From contig JACGWO010000010.1 in NCBI GenBank assembly GCA_034509735.1, forward strand, positions 10,987,193-11,051,192: 64,000 nt of DNA. The letters are read 5' to 3'. Positions 47,769-57,941 of this stretch are shown one piece after another (within the stretch, counting starts at the first letter, position 1; each line of letters starts with the position of its first letter). The DNA is from Sesamum alatum (Eukaryota > Streptophyta > Magnoliopsida > Lamiales > Pedaliaceae). A program made the translations under genes and the position numbers. The notes under the pieces are model-generated. The model was not told the DNA's origin. It saw only the letters and a program-made list of their open reading frames with translations, and ran no database searches.

Positions 47769-48838
47769 TTCAGTTAAACACCGACCGAACCAAGTCCAGT
47801 AGGGTTCGTTTTCTCCCTTATCAGAGACCATTCAACCATTATCGCTTCAAGAAGAATTTCACTGATTGAGAATTCCATTCTCATTCGGATATTTAAGACC
47901 TCCCACTAAATACACGTCCGCTCGATCCAATCAAAAGGTAAACCAGTTTGATTCACTATTCAAAGTCTAATACCCCGAACCTATCAAAGGTTCTTAGACT
48001 TGTGGATCATCTTTTGGTCTTGTGTATTTAGTAACCTTATAGAGATCTTTTTGGATCAAATCCAATAGATTATTTGCACTCCCACTAAATACACGCCCTT
48101 TCGATCTAATCGAAAAGTAATCAGTTTGGTTCACCACTCCAAGTTTGATTCCCTGAACCTACCAAAAGTCCTTAGACTTGTGAACCCTCTTTTAGTCTTG
48201 TGTATTCATTAATCTATAGAAGTCTTTTTGGATCGAATCTAATATACTATCGACAAGCCCACTTTGTTTAACAAAGAACTTTTCCGTCTTTTCCTTCTCA
48301 GAGAAGATTTGCAAGCTAGCAGACCCAAATCATCTATTGCTAGATTCTTTGGATCCCCCAACTTCCTTATCCTTAACTAGAGGAAATTGACCTAGCCATG
48401 GATGCCAGATCCGTAAGTTCATCAGGATTTTATCTAGTTTAGTCATTTGTTTTGAGTGCTCATAATCCAATTATGGGACAGTGTCAAGTAATTATGTACC
48501 AAACCTAGCACACAAGAATCGCCATTCTTTGTCAAATAAAAGCAATTTTATTGATCAAATTATGTTATCCAAAATTGTCCCACAATAAATGGAATATATT
48601 TTGATCATGCTAGGTTACATAATCACACAGTCACAATTCAAACATGATCACTACTAAGCCTAACTAGTGCCTAGTCTTTGCAGCAACAACTTTGCCATTA
48701 CCAGACCTTAGGATCATTTGTCTTAGTTTTCTATTCCTCATCATCACCTGCAAACCATTCACAGGTTATGAACGACTGGTATCCAATACCAAATAACATA
48801 ATAGTGATCATGTTGATACTCAATTTAAATATCACCTT
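47769..48838 (-). pseudogene. Element D: protease and first half of integrase
   Basis: On the minus strand protease remnants start below 48838 with a YWIPV-type trace of WVLDTG near 48780. The zinc motif CxxC region and KVLC-type traces lie down to about 48240. After a 179-bp tandem duplication (47902-48245) the integrase text GILNQ, NG and ERRNRTLLDLVRSV-like residues is reached in shifting frames just before the LINE junction at 47768. It is decayed but colinear with element B. Confidence 0.7.
47902..48245. repeat. Tandem duplication, period about 179 bp
   Basis: Both units begin CCCACTAAATACACG (47902 and 48081) and run through aatcaaaaggtaaaccagtttg / aatcgaaaagtaatcagtttg to tttttggatc. 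They are roughly 85 per cent alike by eye, so the duplication is old. Confidence 0.75.
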
Positions 48839-49700
48839 TATTGGAGAGGAATTTTAGGAAACTCCCTCTTCCAATGTCCCTTTTTCCCGCAGTTAATGTT
48901 ATCATCGCTCGAAACCTCTGACTGTCGAACCCTTTTCCTCTTTCCTTTACCCCCGCCCGGCAGTGTAACAGAAGTACTTAAAGTGCTGGCAACGGCTGAT
49001 GTTGTCCGAGCCTTCTTCCTTTTCCTGTGTCCGGCACCCTTGCCTTTCACTTTAGAGGTTGAAGCTTCCTCATTAGTATCATCGGCATAGATTTTTCAAT
49101 CGTTGCCTCGTACTGGACCAACATTTTTATCAACTTATGAAGGTCTTTCTCAAGCCCATTCATGTTTTGGTTGACTATAAATTGGTCGAGTGAGGGGAGA
49201 AGAGAGTGAAGGATCACATCGATGTACATCTCTTGTTCAAGATCAGCTTGGATGTCTTTGAGCCTTTCCATGAGGGACAGCATCATCACTCCATGCTTTT
49301 GTACAAACGATCCTTCTATCATCTTTGCTCCTAAGAATGCCTTCGTTGCAGCATATAACATGCTAGTTTGGGACCGCATAGACTTACTGTATTCTAAGCA
49401 TCATCGAGCCAACAGCCTCCAGCATATCATACTGTTTATGGATCTCATTATCCATGGATGCCAATATGATGCTACAGACCTTCCGGTTGTCATCATGCCT
49501 CTTCTTGAACGTCAAACATTCTTTGGGCGATGACCCTTCTGGCAAGGTCTGAGGAAAAAATCTTATCCAGAATATAAGTCTGGTTCTTTGAAATCTAAGA
49601 CCATCTTAAGGTTTCACAGCCAGGCGTGGTACTTCATTCCTTTAGACTTATTAGTCTCAAGTATAAGGGTTACTGGATTCTCAAACAACAACAATTAAAC
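48839..49700 (-). pseudogene. Copia Gag remnant of element D
   Basis: On the minus strand, 49379 to 49047 reads as copia Gag (YAATKAFLGAKMIEGSFVQKHG, DVILHSLLPSLDQFIVN). 49050-48838 carries the basic linker and a knuckle INCGKKGHWKREFP, in which the last cysteine is phenylalanine. The N-terminal part above 49380 is frameshifted relative to element B. It is non-functional. Confidence 0.8.
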
Positions 49701-51130
49701 TGAAAAACATTAAGTATATTATAACAATATTATATCAAGTTAAGACTTGATCCTTTAGTCATTAACCCCTCCCACTATTTCTACGAAAGCCCAACACTCT
49801 CAACTGGAGTTTCGGAAAACCATTTTCTAGTAGGCTTGGGATCCACAAACGCAATTCTCCATGTCTCGCTTTTACGATTCACATGGGAAAAGCCTCGTGG
49901 GAGGTATCCAATACCATTCTCATCCGATGAGATACCCAAGATATTCTGCCTCACCTTTTCATATAATCCTAAGGACTCCAAGCAAATCATGCTACTCGAT
50001 GTCCGGCCCGACTCATCAACCAAATCATACCTCAATTGTTGCCCCCCACCACTCGTGAGACAGGGAAACAACGAGCGTATTTCTTTGTTCACAACAACTG
50101 TGCAGCTTTCCTCTATTCCAAATGTTCCACGACTCGTGAGACCACATTTGGGTAGCGGTAGCTTCCTCATGATATTGCGTTGGATGGAAGGCTTGGACGG
50201 ATCAAACAATTTGACCCAAGTCCATCGTGGGCCTAATATTTTAACTTGATGTTAAGCCCAACCCGTCAACCAAATCATACCTCAACTATTGCCCCCCCAC
50301 GACTCATGAGTAGGGAAACAGTGAGTGTATTCTTTTGTTCACAACAATGGTGTAACATTTTGATCCAAGTCCATTATGGTCTAACATTTTAACTTGGTCC
50401 TACCAAGTGAGAGTTCGAAAATATTGACCGAGACCTCATCACATTAATATTTTGCATGCATAAATGTCCAATATTATAAAGCATTTAAATAAATGCATCG
50501 CATGCAAGTAAACCTATCATACCCTTGTTGGATGATTACAAGCCCAACCTATGTGACCCACTGCTCTGCAGTGAGTCTATGGCCTGTCTAGGGTGGTCCT
50601 ACACTATTACAAAAAATTAACCCAATGTCATGTCAATGGGTCTTGTACTCTACTTGTTTCGCCTTGATGACTCACCTTGGGCCTCCGTCCAACATGGGAC
50701 TCCTTTTTCTCTATGGGCTTGCCTTATTATACATAAATTGTAAAACCTCACCAAAAAATTCCTAACTACTCTCATTACAAGAGAAATGGAATACATGGGA
50801 AATACAAAGAAAAAAAATAAGCCTTAACATCATGAGGCGAAAGTGGGAGATAATAGTTTCAAAACAAGAGGCGCGCAGACCCCACCCAACAGGAATTTAA
50901 AACTATACACAGGTCAATGGGCTTTGTGATCATCACTTGGTAATCCAATTAACAAAAGTACAACATAATTACATATCCAATATAATCATGCTCCAAATAA
51001 TACAAATTATGTATTAAATCAATGATATCCAATATTATCCCATAATTAAATGCAGAAAAATACATGTCTAAAATGCAATTAAAAATGAATATTAAAAAAC
51101 CTCGTACAACCCATGCATATATATATATAT
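49701..51130 (-). other. Leader of element D
   Basis: This aligns in reverse with 20103-21548 of element B. It has copies of CCACGACTCGTGAGA at about 50047 (one base lost) and 50127-50141. A partially duplicated stretch at about 50265-50345 repeats 50020-50100. A 142-codon frame at 49781-50209 is leader sequence without counterpart frames in the sister copies and is not called as a gene. Confidence 0.72.
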
Positions 51131-51180
51131 ATATTTATTCGGAAATAATTTGCAAAATAATCTCAGTCTCCCTTACTCAA

Positions 51181-51490
51181 GGAATCTCCCTTATAAATAC
51201 CAGCCCCTTTGGTTGGCACAGTAACATTGTTTTGCACTCTTAACCTCTTAAATTATTTCTAAGCTCACACTAAGCACACTTCGTGTTCACTCTATTTTTT
51301 ATGCGATTTCTCATTATTGCTTCATTATTTCTCAAGTTTATTTACTCTATCACTGTTTACTGACTTGAGCATCGAAGTGCTAACACTTTTTTTGCAGATC
51401 CCCTTTTATAACTTGTAGAATTCGAAGCCCATTCCGTTCAAGCCCAAGCAATCATCCGGATTGAGCTATTTCAACACACATCATAGGTAT
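51181..51490 (+). repeat. LTR-like fragment, probably Ty3/gypsy
   Basis: A TATA-like ttataaatacc (about 51190) is followed by a promoter-proximal region and the stretch CTTGAGCATCGAAGTGCTAAC. This stretch resembles the end region of large Ty3/gypsy (Tat/Athila-type) LTRs. No primer site or coding region was found beside it, so it is a fragment at best. Confidence 0.4.
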
Positions 51491-51999
51491 AAACTCAACA
51501 ATTACATACCATTACACGTTAAAATTCTTACATTTTAATCCATAAGGGCATTTTGGTCTTTGCAAATTAACTGAAAAAAATACAAAAATGAATTTCCAGT
51601 TATGCCAAGGTCAATTTTGACAAGTCACTACGAATTCTAATAGAACCTTAAGGGTACATGACGAAAGGGACAATTATTAGTTCCAGGGGATATCGGTAAT
51701 TTTGAAATAAAAGGTGGTATCGATAATTATGACAAACTATAAAGAGAATAGATGTAAGTTACCCTAAAATTAAATATGGGTATTTTGATTATTATATATA
51801 TTATCAACAAAAAATAATTACTCTAACTCCACACACTTAAGATATAGTATGGGCAAATAAAATAAAGTTCCCTGCATTCAAAGTGTCGTTTTCAAGATGA
51901 TCCTTTGTTTATCCCTCCTCTGTTCCTTTCAGGGCACCCGAGCATATATTTTCTTAAACCAATCCCACCAAGAAAATAAAAAAAATAAAAAAATAAAGG
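51491..51999. other. Intergenic AT-rich sequence, nothing recognised
   Basis: No domain, repeat end or frame of note was seen. It contains simple A-rich runs near 51965-52000. Confidence 0.5.
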
Positions 52000-52901
52000 G
52001 TAAACCATTTTACCCCTCTGCTATGCCCTTGTCTCAGTTTACTTCCCCACTCTCAATTGTATAATCTCCTTCGCGTTATAAAAGCTTTCAGTTACATTCT
52101 TACCTCCAAAATTAATTTTTTAAATTTAATAATTTGGTTCAATGAGTTTTATAAAATAAAATCTTCTAATGATTATGAAACTTGTTTACCCCAAAAACTT
52201 TAATTTAAAATGTAATCATTTAAATAGTCAAGTAATTTTTTCAAAACTCAAAACTAATAAGATGGATCGTAGTTGGATAATTTATTTATAAAAAATTCAA
52301 ATCAATAACTATTACATAAATTTAGAATTCTCGAACTTTCTTATCCAAAATAATATATAGTGATACTATTGCAGTAATTTTCAAAAATAAAATTAAATCT
52401 ATAGTGTTACCGGTCGATTGTATATATAAAAATTGATAGAGTAATACTATTATCCTAATAATATTATTCTTGAGACACTATAAAATTCTTCTCCTACTTA
52501 TTTGATTGTAAAAAAAAAAAAAATCACTGTATGCCGTAGAAGTTGTATCTATTCTAAAAACGAGTTTTGCATAATTTTTAGATAAGTTATTTGTATAATG
52601 ATTATTTTATTGTTATAAGGCTAAAAATCATTTTAGTACTTAAATGATTACAATTTAAACTGATTTTTTTAATAATATTACAGGGATGTAGGTGGCATAT
52701 GACATAAATAATTCGTAATTTCATCATAAGTATTTTATTTTATAAAAATTATTGAATTAAATTGCTAAATATATAAAATTCATTTTAGAGGTAAGACCGT
52801 AAGAATGCAATAAAGTATAACCGCGTTAAGTGATACAATTGAGAGTAAAAAAAGGGTAAAGTGGGACAAAGGCAGAGAAGATGGGGTAAAGCGGAATTTA
52901 C
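52000..52901. mobile_element. Element with long terminal inverted repeats (MITE-like)
   Basis: 52000 to about 52180 and 52901 back to about 52715 are imperfect inverted copies. Matching landmarks are tttacccctctgc / tttaccccatctt, actctcaattgtat on both sides, acattcttacctccaaaatt / gcattcttac..cctctaaaat, and ttttataaaataaaat on both sides. The element is about 0.9 kb with no coding frame. A clear target duplication was not found, so the superfamily is undetermined. Confidence 0.72.
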
Positions 52902-53646
52902 ACAAAAAAGAAGAAAAAATAGAAAAAGAATCATGAACTTGTTTGGGTCGGCTGAAAAATCATTGTGTACGAAAAATAGAAAAAAAAATTGTATATGAAA
53001 AGTCCCATATTTGATTAGGGAGAATAAACGGAAAATAAGTAAAATTGGATGTCATGAGACCCCTGAGGAGTCTAATTTTATTTTAGATGGAAAAACGAAA
53101 ATATAAAGCTAAAAATGACCCCAAAAAAAAAAACCATTTTACATACCGACGTTATTTTACTATATAAAAACTACTTTTGTTTGAGATATTGGTATCGAAA
53201 AGTTATTTCATTATTGTTGTTTTTTTTTTTTTCGTTTGATGTGTATTTATGTTTAATGCATACTAAAGTTCAGTAGTACTACAATGGTCGAAAGATATTC
53301 ACGAATATTCACTTGTAAAATAGAAGGTTAGCACTCAAATGCTTAAGTTAGTAATTAATTAACTGATAAAATAATTGGGAAATTTGAAGTAATGTGATAA
53401 TAATTTCTGTGATAATTAATGTGAAATGATGAAATATGGAAAATGTAGGCACAAGTATGTGTATTGAGTGTGAAAATCTGCAAGAAACTTGCTGAAAATT
53501 GAGAGAGAAGAGTAAGTGAGAGTGAGTAATACTTGTTACCATTATGACTGCACAATTACCTCTATTTATAGACCGATTGGGAGCTAATTCAAAAGTGGTT
53601 GCAGCTTGTGATATAACTTTTGGAAGCTATGTGTTTGTTAAGTAAC
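52902..53646. other. Intergenic AT-rich sequence, nothing recognised
   Basis: Only low-complexity runs and short unsupported frames (for example 53348-53542 minus) were seen. Confidence 0.5.
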
Positions 53647-54108
53647 TGATGTGGATAAGGGGGAAAGAACATCGTATCAACGAAAGTGGTCCTCGTCGGA
53701 AAGGCACGAGGCAATGACTATACGAGGGTATTCTCGAAAATTTAAACCAATTCGAATCTCGAACGAAATTTTTAGAGAAGCTACGATTAAATCCTCATAC
53801 GAGAGAAGGACAAATTCGAGGAGTCCCTCCCCCTCAGTCGACAGGTCCGAGTGGAAACCCTTCGAGAGTCCTAAAGATACGAAGCAATCTTAAAGATGCG
53901 CTCGAACAGAATCCTTAATCTCAAAGATCCTCACGTGAAATCCCTGAAACTCCGGAAAAATCCCAAGGAATTCAAGAAAAAGATATGCTACGAGGAAGAA
54001 GAAAACATTCGAGCAACCCCCACGCGGCCACTATAAAATCCCCCTTGGACAAAGATAGAGGACACCTTCACGCCTTTCTAAGAGTAACAAGTTCTCACAA
54101 CATCAAAC

Positions 54109-54125
54109 TGGCGCTGTCAGTGGGA
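54109..54125 (+). other. Primer binding site of the Ty3/gypsy element
   Basis: TGGCGCTGTCAGTGGGA lies three bases after the LTR end. It resembles the TGGCGCCGT-type sites of Tat/Athila-group plant elements. Confidence 0.6.
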
Positions 54126-54139
54126 ACTCTAACAAAGAA

Positions 54140-56823
54140 ATGGTAAGAAGGAAAATCGCTCTAGGGTCGGGAGAAGTTCCGGAGGGTCACCTAGGAGACA
54201 TACCGCCCCATTAGCAAGGAGGAGGCAACCATGATCTCGAGGGGCTCTCTCGATCATCCACACAATCACCATACGTAAGGGTCGAACACCTTGAACGACT
54301 ATTAGAAGAAGTGGTTTGAAAAGGTGCCGAAGCGGCCCTTCGAACAGTTGAGGGCTGAAGATGGGGGCCTAGAAACCAAGTTTTCCATGAACCGACCGAA
54401 AAAGGAAGGACAGATCAAGACTCAATGGGAAGTAGCCGAGCCCCATCGCCTGAGAAAGGACTTGATGAAACACGCCCCTACGATAACCCAGACTTAGAGG
54501 AGTTAAGTCGAGAAGTGGCAGAACTAAAAGCCACGGTGAATCAAGGGATAAGTATTGTGTTAGAATAGGTGACCATGTAGCCAATCTTGGTAGGCGAATT
54601 GTAACCTATGTCTGAATAATTTCGAGGTTTTACTAAAACATTAATGAATAAGAAGTGAAATTCATTTGGCATTTACTTTGTTTGTGTTCACTTTATTTGC
54701 TTTATATATCTGTTCACTACGCAAACAAAGCCCACGGACTGAGAACGCATTTCGGGGACTGGGACTACGCTTGGAGGTAGGTCCATGAAATCAGTTCCGC
54801 CGAATCAGTTCGGAAATCTCCAAGTCGAGAGATCTCGAAAGTGGGTACCGAGATTCCCCCTGAGACTTGCACTAAGCACCTACTGTCGTATTTCATCGAC
54901 AGGTGACGAGGGTCGTCTAAGCAGTGCTAGTGGGTTAGCCTGCTGGGGAGCAGCTGACTGAGGTGACTCGCGGGAACCATCTTACGGAGGACCTTGAGTA
55001 GGGTCGGTTAGGTATGACGTGTGTTCCCGGTTCCAACGGTACAGGTCAAGTCCTTTGACTTGAGGAACTACTGAGTTCACCTTTATATCAGGGCTGTATC
55101 TTAGATATGGTGAGAGATTTCCAAGAAGTACTTGAGTAGTCATAAGCCATATCTAGTGCAGCTTCGGTGTGCAGAGTGACAGTAGTTTCCAAGAAAGGAT
55201 CTGTCCCCTGTCAAAAGGTATTGACAGTTGTGTCTCACAAATGCTCTGTGTCTTGTCCCTAACATCTGTGGCCACAGTAACTGAACAGAAGGGAAGGTTT
55301 CCCTTGCGGCGTTTAGTAAAGGACAGACCGACACTTAGGTCCAAAATGGGTACCTGCATTTTCCGTGCCCTAGACCCTAGGTGGTGAGACCGTAGACGGA
55401 AGGATAGATGTACTGTAGAGCCTAAATGTTCATCCCCGTGTATTCACCTAGTCTCTAGTGCCATGGACCGTTACTAGATGGCCACCCATGGTAACGGGCG
55501 GATTCTAGGAATCCAACCAAGTCTAGCTGAAGGTGAACCTAAAGAGTCACACACAATCTGCACACATTAAAGTATTTAATTTAGAATTAAATATTTGGAG
55601 AAATGGAATGATTAAATTGGATTTAATCGGGTCCTTATTTTCTTGAAAAGAATTAATTCCTTTTATTAGATAAAAGGGATTTATCTAATAAATTAGATTT
55701 ATTAGAAAATTAATTTAATGGGCTTAGAATAAATATTTATATTTAATATATTTATTTATTGCCCTTGGAATATTTAAATAGAATTTTAATATTTTATTAA
55801 ATTAAATTAATTGTTGAGATTAAAAGGGAGAGATCAATGACTAATATTGGTTTGACCAAAGAAGCTTGATTTTGACTAGGATTTGACCTAGTCAAATCCT
55901 AGTTGAAGAGGAGTCTTCAAAGTGTAGGAGATTGAAGAGGAAAAGGATTCCTCTTCTATAAATACTCCTTAGTACACACATTGAAGGGGATGATGAATCT
56001 TGAAACACACACACACACACACTCGTTCTCTCCTCTCCCTCTCTCGGTCGCGCCTCTCTCACTCCAAGAAAATAGTTTTCTTGTTCTTTTGTTCTTCAAC
56101 AATTGAACATAGGAGGGTTGATCTCGTTAAATTAATAACGTTTGATCGATCCGTCCTCTCCCAAAATAATACTTGTTCTTTCGCTAGCACGAAGTTCAAG
56201 ATACGTGGGCGGATTGCGTGTCATGAATTAGAGGGTCTCCCATACGAGATCTTGGAGCAAATCGGGGAACAACGCGAGTACCGGTTAGAAGGGGAAAACG
56301 ATGAATCGGTAGGTTTCCATTTACGTTTTTCGTCTTCTCTATTTTACAATCCTATGGCTTCCATGATTCTTATGCATGTTTATAATTCATGAGATACACC
56401 GAAAACCGGAGAATTTCAAGGGCACACCCATTGAACGAGTTTAATTTTAATATTTGTTATGCATGTTTAAATTTTATAATTTAAATTATACCGCGCTTTC
56501 GCATTCGCGCTATTCCCGGGACGATCCACACGCCTACCCAAGGCTTTCATATTGTACGAGGCAACCCACTCATCAAAAGCATATTAGACGAACCTATACC
56601 CCAGGGGACACGCATTCCCCAAATCACATGCTAAGGGGAGACAAAAGGGATCCGAGGGATCACTTGGATCAATTTCTAGCCGTTATGGATTTAATCAATC
56701 CCAACGACGTCTTGTTGTGCAAAATATTTAGAACCACCTTAATAGGGAGAGCTTAGACATGGTTCTCACAACTGACCCTGGGGTCCATCGGAGATTTCAA
56801 GCAATTGGCTCAGAGCTTTGTAC
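54140..56823 (+). pseudogene. Ty3/gypsy Gag fragment (Retrotrans_gag), interrupted
   Basis: A Met codon at 54140 opens a Gag N-terminus with early stops, ending in ELSREVAELKATVNQG at the solo LTR. Beyond the LTR it resumes, in the frame of 56590-56823, with GDKRDPRDHLDQFLAVMDL, CKIFRTTL, a stop, then TWFSQLTLGSIGDFKQLAQSF. This is the Retrotrans_gag pattern (DP..HL..F, C..F..TL.G.A..WF..L..GSI.SF..L...F). The chain breaks at 56826 directly into LTR end sequence. Confidence 0.75.
54558..56549 (+). mobile_element. Solo LTR, family A, inside the Ty3/gypsy gag
   Basis: This 1992-bp LTR runs from TGTTAGAATAGGTGACCATG to AAGGCTTTCA. TATTG duplications are at 54553-54557 and 56550-56554. A palindromic W-box TTGACCTAGTCAA lies near 55880, and a TATA-like tataaatac near 55960. 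It is more diverged than the element A LTRs. Confidence 0.93.
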
Positions 56824-56939
56824 ATAGAAGAAAACATTCGAGCAACCCCGACGCGGCCACTATAAAATCCCCCTTGGACAAAGATAGAGGACACCTTCAC
56901 ATCTTTCTAAGAGTAACAAGTTCTTACAACATCACTAAC

Positions 56940-57941
56940 AAAAAATAAAATAAAATAAGATCACGATTTGGACTTATCTGGAAAGATATATGTCTGTTTG
57001 AATGAGTCATGCTCAGTGAACCCGAGTTCTGTGTATTCCTTTGTACCTACTGCTAGGTCGACCACCACAGAATTAGGAGAAGTTTGTCGGAGATTTTTTG
57101 ATATGATGTGTCTCAAAGTATTATAAATGATGTGTCATTCCTGCTGTCCGCTAAGTCATTTTGTGGGATTGGACTTGTTTTGGGGCCTATCATGTTAGTA
57201 TAAATAGGTGAACTAGATGGGTCTTATATTGTGCTAATAAGCTAGTAGGGTCAGGCTTGCTGGGCTGATCGACGGGGTGCTTGAAGAAAAATGATTGAGG
57301 GGTATGAATGATAATAAATTTTCAGGTTTAATTTCTAAATTTTATAATAATTTTAAATTATTTTAATATTAATTAATATATCTTTCAACATAAAATGATG
57401 AGAAAATGGTTAGTTGGTAAAATTACAAATATTATTATTTCCTTTGCAGTTTATTCTGTTGGTAATAAATAACCGAAAGTATTTAAAATTTATTTCTCTT
57501 TTCATTGTACAAAATATTAAAAAGAATATTGTTATTTTGTCTGTCCCTTCCTCTCCCCTTTTCACTCTCCCTCAGCCAAACAAAGCCTTAGATGGGAAAA
57601 AGGAGCACCTGGAATAGAAGCAGCAGCAAGAGAGAAAAGTGGAGAGAGTCTTGTGTTGAAAGCCACATCTCACCGCACTCTGTCCCTAATTAAAAATAGT
57701 AAATACAATATATTCACTAATAATAACAATAAATATAGTAATTGTTCTTCCACTTCCTCCTCCATTGCAGTTTTTTCCTCCCAATCTCAACACCTTCCCT
57801 AACAACCCACGAGAAAACTAAGGATAAGAATTTAGGCAGAAATTGGGATTTCAGAAGGATCGCGGTTTGTGAATTGGATAATAAATAACGGATCGCTGAT
57901 TGTGAGTTGCAATACGAATTGTATTTTGAATTGCGATCATA
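56940..57941 (+). promoter_or_regulatory. Upstream region and probable 5' UTR of the SRPK gene
   Basis: This is one kilobase between the Ty3/gypsy relic and the start codon. Visible candidates are a TATA-like TATAAATAGG at 57199-57208 and pyrimidine-rich patches at about 57537-57573 and 57745-57800, typical of plant core promoters and 5' UTRs. A possible 5' UTR splice acceptor (ccattgcag) ends near 57769. The transcription start cannot be fixed from sequence alone. Confidence 0.35.

Larger units (their letters stand above)
36390..51130 (-). mobile_element. Ty1/copia element D, minus strand, decayed and interrupted
   Basis: Read from right to left: leader (51130-49700), gag (49690-48840), protease and integrase (48838-47769), LINE insertion, rest of integrase, RT and RNase H (39876-38550), polypurine tract (38549-38540) and 3' LTR (38538-36390). 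The 5' LTR and the primer-proximal leader are not present; the sequence to the right of 51130 is unrelated. The leader aligns with that of element B, so D belongs to the same group, but it is much older, with stops and indels throughout. Confidence 0.85.
53647..56934 (+). mobile_element. Deleted Ty3/gypsy element (Retrotrans_gag type) hosting a solo LTR
   Basis: The 5' LTR (53647-54105) is followed by a primer site (54109-54125), a gag fragment (54140-54557 and 56555-56823) and then about 108 bp of 3' LTR end (56827-56934). That end repeats 53998-54105, including the TATA-like actataaaatccc and the terminus acaacatca. Protease, RT and integrase are absent. GTAAC (53642-53646) and CTAAC (56935-56939) may be a target duplication with one change. 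A family A solo LTR occupies 54558-56549. Confidence 0.75.

Noticed and set aside
47436..47831. A 131-codon minus-strand frame as a gene
   Set aside because: It is a junction product: the first residues are frameshifted copia integrase and the rest LINE 5' UTR plus ORF1 start.
49781..50209. A 142-codon minus-strand frame upstream of element D gag
   Set aside because: It lies in leader sequence that is untranslated and not open in elements A, B or the left-edge copy.
57199..57208. TATAAATAGG as the definite SRPK TATA box
   Set aside because: It is about 730 bp from the start codon in AT-rich sequence and could belong to repeat debris; kept only as a candidate.
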